From: Massilia agrisoli
GTDB lineage: Bacteria; Pseudomonadota; Gammaproteobacteria; Burkholderiales; Burkholderiaceae_D
Assembly (NCBI RefSeq): GCF_020831365.1
Contig: NZ_JAJHPV010000025.1
Location: forward strand, 1 to 47,488
Length of the DNA: 47,488 nt
Reading direction: 5' to 3'
The notes under the pieces were generated by a model. It made no database searches, had not been told where the DNA came from, and saw only the letters and a list, made by a program, of their open reading frames with translations. Both the position numbers and the translations under genes were made by a program. Shown here in pieces: positions 41,595 through 47,488 of the stretch; the first letter of the stretch is position 1, and every line of letters starts with the position of its first letter.

Positions 41595-43445
41595 CTACTT
41601 CTCGCGCCTGAGCGGCGTACCCCGGTCGATCACTTCGCGGCAGTCGCCCTTGAAGTTGGCATTGTCGTAGTTACTCCAGCCGTAGCTGTCCACATAGCGC
41701 TTGTGTTCTTTAAACGCAGGATTGACGAAGCTGCGTTCGAGGTGTTCGCCTGCATAGCGGATGTCGCCGAGATCAAGCAGCGTATGGAACATGTTTTCGG
41801 TCGCCAGCCTTGCGCCGCGGTGCCGCGCCAGCTGGCCAACCTTGTCCGGGTAGCGTTCACGGTAAGCGTCCGAGTACCAGACGAAGGCCGGCACATGGAA
41901 GTCGTTCTTTGTGTTGTGGCCATGGAAGCCCAGCTTGCAGCTGCCATCGTAGAGTAGCTGCCCGTGATCGGCCACATACACCATCGCGCTGCGGCTGCCG
42001 GCGCCTTTCAGCTTGCCGATCACCTGCGCCAGGAACCAGTCCGTGTACAGGATGCTGCTGTCGTAGCTGTTGTTCAGGTGCGTCTTCAGTTTGACGTCGG
42101 TGTAGACCGGCTTGTCCATGCCCTTCAGCGACGGCTGCCATTTGTCGAACGCCTTTGGATAGCGCTGGCTGTAGTTCCAGTGGCTGCCCAGAGAATGCAG
42201 GACGATCAGTTTTTTCGGTGAGGCGTCGGCCAGCGCGATCCGCAAAGGATCGAGCAAAATCTCATCGAGGTTCGAGTTGTTGGTGAAGCCGCCCAGGTTG
42301 AGAAACTGGATGACATCCGCCTCTTTCGCAAACACCGACACCGGCGTGTCGTATTCGCCAAACGAGATCTGGTTCGACAGCCAGTAGGTCTTGAACCCGG
42401 CTTCCTTGTACGCGGTGATGAAGGACTTCTCCGCGAAGCCGTCCTTCAGGCTTTGCATCGACGGCTTGCGCGAAATGATCACCGGGATCGACAGGCGGGT
42501 GGCCGAGACGGCCGTGATCACGTCGGGCAGCGTGACCAGGTTCGCTTCCTTCGCCAGCTGCGGATTGGTCTCGCGGGTGTAGCCGTTCAGGCTCCAGCGG
42601 TCGAAGCGCGAAGATTCGCCGAGCACCAGCACCACGGTTTCGGGCGCGGCATCCGGCGCGGCCTGGCGTGCGCCAAAGCGGAAATTGCTGCTGCGCTTGC
42701 CCAGTTCAGCCAGGTGCTGGCGCTCTTTATAGTAGTCGGCGCCGCGCGCCACCAGCCCGAACGGCCAGGACCGGGCGAAGGCTTCGAAGTCGACGGGCAA
42801 CCGCGCCCAGTGCGCAAGCGGAGGGAGGTCAAGCCCGGTATGCCCGGCGCCAACCGATGCCGATGCGGGCTTCGGGGCTTCGGTCTTGGCCTTGACCAGA
42901 TGGGCCAGCGGGGGCAGGGGGCGTGTTGCCGCCTGCGTCTCCTGGGCGGACACGCCGAATTCATGGCCATAGCCCCACACTGCGCCGCCCACGGCCAGCG
43001 CGACGAGGGCCACGATGCGCGAGCTGTCGTTCCAGTCCAGCTGGCGGGTTGCGCGCGCCGCCCGCAAGGTCATGAACCACCATGCGATTGACCCGGCGAG
43101 TACCGCCAGCATCAGCCAAACCTTGCTGCCAAGGAACTCCATCGCTTCCATCGGGCTGGTTTCGGCGATGATGCCGAGGTGGTGCGTCGAAATGCCCTGC
43201 CCGTAATAGGTCAGCAGGTAGATTTCGGTCGGCAGGGCCAGGAAGGCAGGGATCAGCAGCCAGTGGAAGCGCGCCGGCCGCTTGAACACCGCCCACGCCG
43301 CCATCCAGGCCAGCAGCTCGATGCCCAGCACCTGCCACGGGCGCACGACCGGCTTGCCCAGCAGGGCAGGCACGAACGGCACCGCCGACACGCATACATA
43401 GGTCAGCAGCAGGAACAGGGTGGCGGGGCGCAGCAGGTGTCGCAT
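41595..43445 (-). CDS. Phosphoethanolamine transferase, EptA/CptA type sulfatase-fold protein (616 aa)
   Basis: About five N-terminal membrane helices (residues 1-185) precede a periplasmic alkaline-phosphatase/sulfatase-fold domain. LVLGESSRFDRWSLNGYTRETNP holds the nucleophile region (GE[ST][ST]R), and ADHGQLLYDG plus GFHGHNTKNDFHVP supply metal-binding residues. These enzymes move phosphoethanolamine from phosphatidylethanolamine to lipid A or core sugars and can lower sensitivity to cationic peptides. The gene lies directly upstream of the ABC/two-component operon, with that operon's activator site starting four bases before its stop, and in the same direction. Read-through is possible, but it has its own upstream region. 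Confidence 0.87.
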   Translation of the reverse strand: MRHLLRPATLFLLLTYVCVSAVPFVPALLGKPVVRPWQVLGIELLAWMAAWAVFKRPARFHWLLIPAFLALPTEIYLLTYYGQGISTHHLGIIAETSPMEAMEFLGSKVWLMLAVLAGSIAWWFMTLRAARATRQLDWNDSSRIVALVALAVGGAVWGYGHEFGVSAQETQAATRPLPPLAHLVKAKTEAPKPASASVGAGHTGLDLPPLAHWARLPVDFEAFARSWPFGLVARGADYYKERQHLAELGKRSSNFRFGARQAAPDAAPETVVLVLGESSRFDRWSLNGYTRETNPQLAKEANLVTLPDVITAVSATRLSIPVIISRKPSMQSLKDGFAEKSFITAYKEAGFKTYWLSNQISFGEYDTPVSVFAKEADVIQFLNLGGFTNNSNLDEILLDPLRIALADASPKKLIVLHSLGSHWNYSQRYPKAFDKWQPSLKGMDKPVYTDVKLKTHLNNSYDSSILYTDWFLAQVIGKLKGAGSRSAMVYVADHGQLLYDGSCKLGFHGHNTKNDFHVPAFVWYSDAYRERYPDKVGQLARHRGARLATENMFHTLLDLGDIRYAGEHLERSFVNPAFKEHKRYVDSYGWSNYDNANFKGDCREVIDRGTPLRREK

Positions 43446-43511
43446 GATTGGACGAAAGCAAAAAGTCGTCTATTATCACGGCGTTCCCAGCCGTCGTGGA
43501 ACTTTTTGACC

Positions 43512-43591
43512 CGTCGTTCCCGCGCAGGCGGGAACCCATGCTGGGTCGACCCGTACGCGCGCTATGGATTCCCGCCTGCGCGGGAACGACG
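43512..43591. repeat. REP/BIME-like inverted repeat pair
   Basis: Two inverted copies of a hairpin unit with the core TTCCCGCGCAGGCGGGAA (43517-43534, mirrored at 43569-43586) face each other across about 27 bases. This is a typical dispersed REP-pair layout of Proteobacteria. Each unit folds alone, and the pair can form one long stem. The 411-base gap 43446-43856 holds this repeat, the str promoter and the rpsL leader; I see no gene in it. Confidence 0.75.
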
Positions 43592-43667
43592 AGCGCGATT
43601 TGTCGCCAGATAACGACGCCAGGCCGCCGTTTACCGCATTGTTGCGCCCGCCAGGCCGGTAAACCGG

Positions 43668-43696
43668 TTGACCCTGCCCTGCATCAAGTCTATACT
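43668..43696 (+). promoter_or_regulatory. Sigma-70 promoter of the str operon
   Basis: TTGACC (43668-43673) and TATACT (43691-43696) are separated by 17 bases, a near-consensus strong promoter. The start would be near 43703, giving a leader of about 150 bases before rpsL. Confidence 0.75.
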
Positions 43697-43788
43697 CGCG
43701 AGTTCTCGAATTTATTCTGCACACCGCGTGCGTTGCTCAGCCGCTCCTTCGCGAGTGGCTATTGTCGCCTCCGCTGTCAGTCCAAACC

Positions 43789-43822
43789 GGGACTCAGTTT
43801 TAGTCCCCGGGCATCGCCCGGG
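43789..43822 (+). promoter_or_regulatory. Overlapping hairpins in the rpsL leader
   Basis: Hairpin 1 is GGGACT-N7-AGTCCC (43789-43807). Hairpin 2 is CCCGGGC-ATC-GCCCGGG (43806-43822), followed by TTATTC. They share two bases, so the full forms exclude each other. Hairpin 2 could be a weak terminator or attenuator. Leader control of the str operon is plausible, but nothing here matches a known S7 or S12 site. Confidence 0.45.
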
Positions 43823-43856
43823 TTATTCACGTTGTATCTTTGTTGGATTAATAACG

Positions 43857-44240
43857 ATGCCAACCATCAATCAACTGATTCGCAAACCACGTGTCGCTAC
43901 GATCGTGAAGAGCAAATCGCCGGCGCTGGAAAATTGCCCGCAAAAACGTGGTGTTTGCACCCGTGTTTACACGACGACCCCAAAGAAGCCTAACTCGGCT
44001 CTGCGTAAAGTCGCCAAAGTTCGCCTGACCAACGGTTTCGAAGTCATTTCGTACATCGGCGGTGAAGGCCACAACCTGCAAGAACACAGTGTCGTGCTGC
44101 TGCGCGGCGGCCGTGTGAAAGACTTGCCGGGTGTGCGTTACCACATGGTTCGCGGTGCACTGGATACTCAGGGCGTTAAAGACCGTAAGCAAGCTCGTTC
44201 GAAGTACGGTGCGAAGCGCGCTAAAGCCGGCAAGAAGTAA
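43857..44240 (+). CDS. rpsL: 30S ribosomal protein S12 (127 aa)
   Basis: The sequence is typical S12 from [12 protein letters not shown] to the basic tail [14 protein letters not shown]. It carries [15 protein letters not shown] and the [13 protein letters not shown] loop, with lysines at both classic streptomycin-resistance positions, so wild type. S12 sits at the decoding centre. The Shine-Dalgarno is weak (TTGGA, nine bases before the ATG). First gene of the str operon, 113 bases before rpsG. Confidence 0.99.
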   Translation: MPTINQLIRKPRVATIVKSKSPALENCPQKRGVCTRVYTTTPKKPNSALRKVAKVRLTNGFEVISYIGGEGHNLQEHSVVLLRGGRVKDLPGVRYHMVRGALDTQGVKDRKQARSKYGAKRAKAGKK

Positions 44241-44353
44241 TATTTTTGCCCATCTATTGAGTTGAACCGACCGCAAGGTCGAGTAAGTGGATGGCTATGA
44301 TGGCCACCGCGAGTGTGCGCAGCGCACTCAACTGAAGACTGAAAGGAATTGAA

Positions 44354-44824
44354 ATGCCACGTCGTCGTGAAGTACCCAAGCGCGAGATCCTGCCTGATCC
44401 AAAATTCGGCAATACCGATGTCGCCAAGTTCGTTAACATTCTGATGCTGTCCGGCAAGAAGTCGGTCGCTGAGAACATCATCTACGGTGCGTTCGAGCAC
44501 ATCAAGCAAAAGTCCGGCAAGGACCCGCTTGAAGTCTTCGCTGCAGCGATCAACAACGCTAAGCCAATGGTCGAGGTGAAGTCCCGCCGCGTTGGCGGCG
44601 CCAACTACCAGGTGCCAGTTGAAGTTCGCCCAGTTCGCCGTATGGCGCTGTCCATGCGTTGGTTGCGCGAAGCCGCAAACAAGCGCAGCGAGAAATCCAT
44701 GCCACAACGCCTCGGCGGTGAGCTGATGGAAGCAGCTGAAATGCGCGGCGGCGCAATGAAGAAGCGTGACGAAGTTCACCGTATGGCTGAAGCGAACAAG
44801 GCGTTCTCGCACTTCCGCTTCTAA
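44354..44824 (+). CDS. rpsG: 30S ribosomal protein S7 (156 aa)
   Basis: Starts [19 protein letters not shown] and ends [10 protein letters not shown], with the 16S-binding segment [14 protein letters not shown]. Length is the standard 156 residues. S7 nucleates 30S head assembly and in E. coli represses the operon by binding the rpsL-rpsG intercistronic RNA. The 113-base spacer here could hold such a site, but I do not see the E. coli structure. Strong Shine-Dalgarno AAAGGA. Confidence 0.99.
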   Translation: MPRRREVPKREILPDPKFGNTDVAKFVNILMLSGKKSVAENIIYGAFEHIKQKSGKDPLEVFAAAINNAKPMVEVKSRRVGGANYQVPVEVRPVRRMALSMRWLREAANKRSEKSMPQRLGGELMEAAEMRGGAMKKRDEVHRMAEANKAFSHFRF

Positions 44825-44875
44825 TCTGTTGGCCAGGCCCTGCGAGGGGCGCGGCCATCCATCCGTTGTTCGAGG

Positions 44876-44915
44876 CCGGGCTCATTTTGTTGAAAAAATG
44901 TGGCTCGGTTTTGTT
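44876..44915 (+). terminator. Terminator-like hairpin between rpsG and fusA
   Basis: A stem from CCGGGCT and CATTTT pairing with AAAATG and GGCTCGG (44876-44908, one bulge, two G-U pairs) is followed by TTTTGTT. It has the form of a partial intrinsic terminator and could reduce readthrough from rpsG into fusA. Confidence 0.45.
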
Positions 44916-44938
44916 CATTAAAAGATTTAGGAATAATT

Positions 44939-47044
<2,106 letters not shown>

Positions 47045-47072
47045 TTTTAGTCAGAAAAATCTAGTTAGTTGA

Positions 47073-47104
47073 GGACAGAGCGGGGCGCTAGCCCTGCTCT
47101 GTCC
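47073..47104 (+). other. Hairpin between fusA and tuf
   Basis: GGACAGAGCGGGGC pairs with GCCCTGCTCTGTCC (14 bp, one G-U) around a GCTA loop. It is followed by an A-run rather than a T-run, so it is not an intrinsic terminator on this strand. It may be an mRNA processing or stability element that sets the tuf level. Confidence 0.6.
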
Positions 47105-47136
47105 GCAAAAAAATAATCATTTAAAGGAAGATCAAA

Positions 47137-47488
47137 ATGGCAAAAGGTAAATTCGAACGGACCAAGCCGCACGTCAACGTCGGCACCATCGGTCACGTTG
47201 ACCACGGCAAGACCACCCTGACCGCAGCTATCGCTACCGTCCTGTCGAAGAAATTCGGCGGCGAAGCAAAAGCTTACGACCAGATCGATGCAGCACCAGA
47301 AGAAAAAGCACGCGGCATTACCATCAACACCGCGCACGTCGAGTACGAGACCGCAAACCGTCACTACGCTCACGTTGACTGCCCAGGCCACGCCGACTAC
47401 ATCAAGAACATGATTACCGGTGCAGCGCAGATGGACGGCGCGATCCTGGTTTGCTCGGCAGCTGACGGCCCAATGCCACAGACCCGCG
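47137..47488 (+). CDS. tuf: Elongation factor Tu, N-terminal part (cut by window end)
   Basis: 117 codons are present: [29 protein letters not shown] with G1 GHVDHGKT, switch I region [13 protein letters not shown] and switch [26 protein letters not shown]-Tu delivers aminoacyl-tRNA to the ribosome. Good Shine-Dalgarno AAAGGA. The reading frame is open at the right edge of the window. Confidence 0.99.
   Translation, partial: MAKGKFERTKPHVNVGTIGHVDHGKTTLTAAIATVLSKKFGGEAKAYDQIDAAPEEKARGITINTAHVEYETANRHYAHVDCPGHADYIKNMITGAAQMDGAILVCSAADGPMPQTR

Overview
The window is high-GC DNA from a betaproteobacterium, most likely of the family Oxalobacteraceae (Massilia/Duganella-like). I infer this from the str operon (rpsL-rpsG-fusA-tuf) at the right end, the long GC-rich exported peptidases and the gene style. 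No database was searched. I see no rRNA, tRNA, CRISPR array, insertion sequence or phage gene.

Left part (1-17.5 kb). A minus-strand operon encodes an orphan branched-chain-amino-acid-type binding protein followed by two exported DUF885 peptidases. Next come an Lrp/AsnC regulator and, divergently, a three-domain cysteine desulfurase / degenerate metallo-beta-lactamase / rhodanese protein. They are followed by an exported PHP-type metallohydrolase, a three-armed palindromic repeat, a GDT1/UPF0016 cation exporter, an exported M1 aminopeptidase with an S12 serine hydrolase, a RES/Xre-type toxin-antitoxin pair, a Deg-like PDZ protease and an exported methyltransferase.

Middle (17.6-30.7 kb). A ten-gene plus-strand operon contains two tandem TldD/PmbA pairs, then DUF4159, MoxR ATPase, DUF58, BatA-like, DUF4175-like and glutamine-amidotransferase-like genes. 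Both TldD subunits have Tat-type signals and the PmbA partners have none. A TonB-dependent receptor converges on this operon.

Right-middle (33.4-41.5 kb). A minus-strand operon encodes a membrane-fusion protein, an ABC ATPase, two MacB/FtsX-type permeases, a sigma-54 response regulator, an intramembrane-sensing-type histidine kinase and a spermidine-synthase-like protein. An EptA/CptA-type phosphoethanolamine transferase lies upstream of it.

Main discovery. The TldD-MoxR operon and the ABC/two-component operon carry the same promoter architecture: direct repeats CGGACA-N3-CGGACA, then exactly 46 bp to a sigma-54 -24/-12 box, with a full IHF consensus ending exactly 5 bp before that box. I infer that the sigma-54 activator in the window controls both operons. 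The result would be one envelope module: a peptide-sensing kinase, a MacB-like exporter or detoxifier, and a Tat-exported TldD/PmbA peptidase with MoxR-type accessory proteins.

The last 4 kb hold the str operon, with a clear sigma-70 promoter, leader hairpins and intercistronic hairpins. It runs off the end inside tuf.
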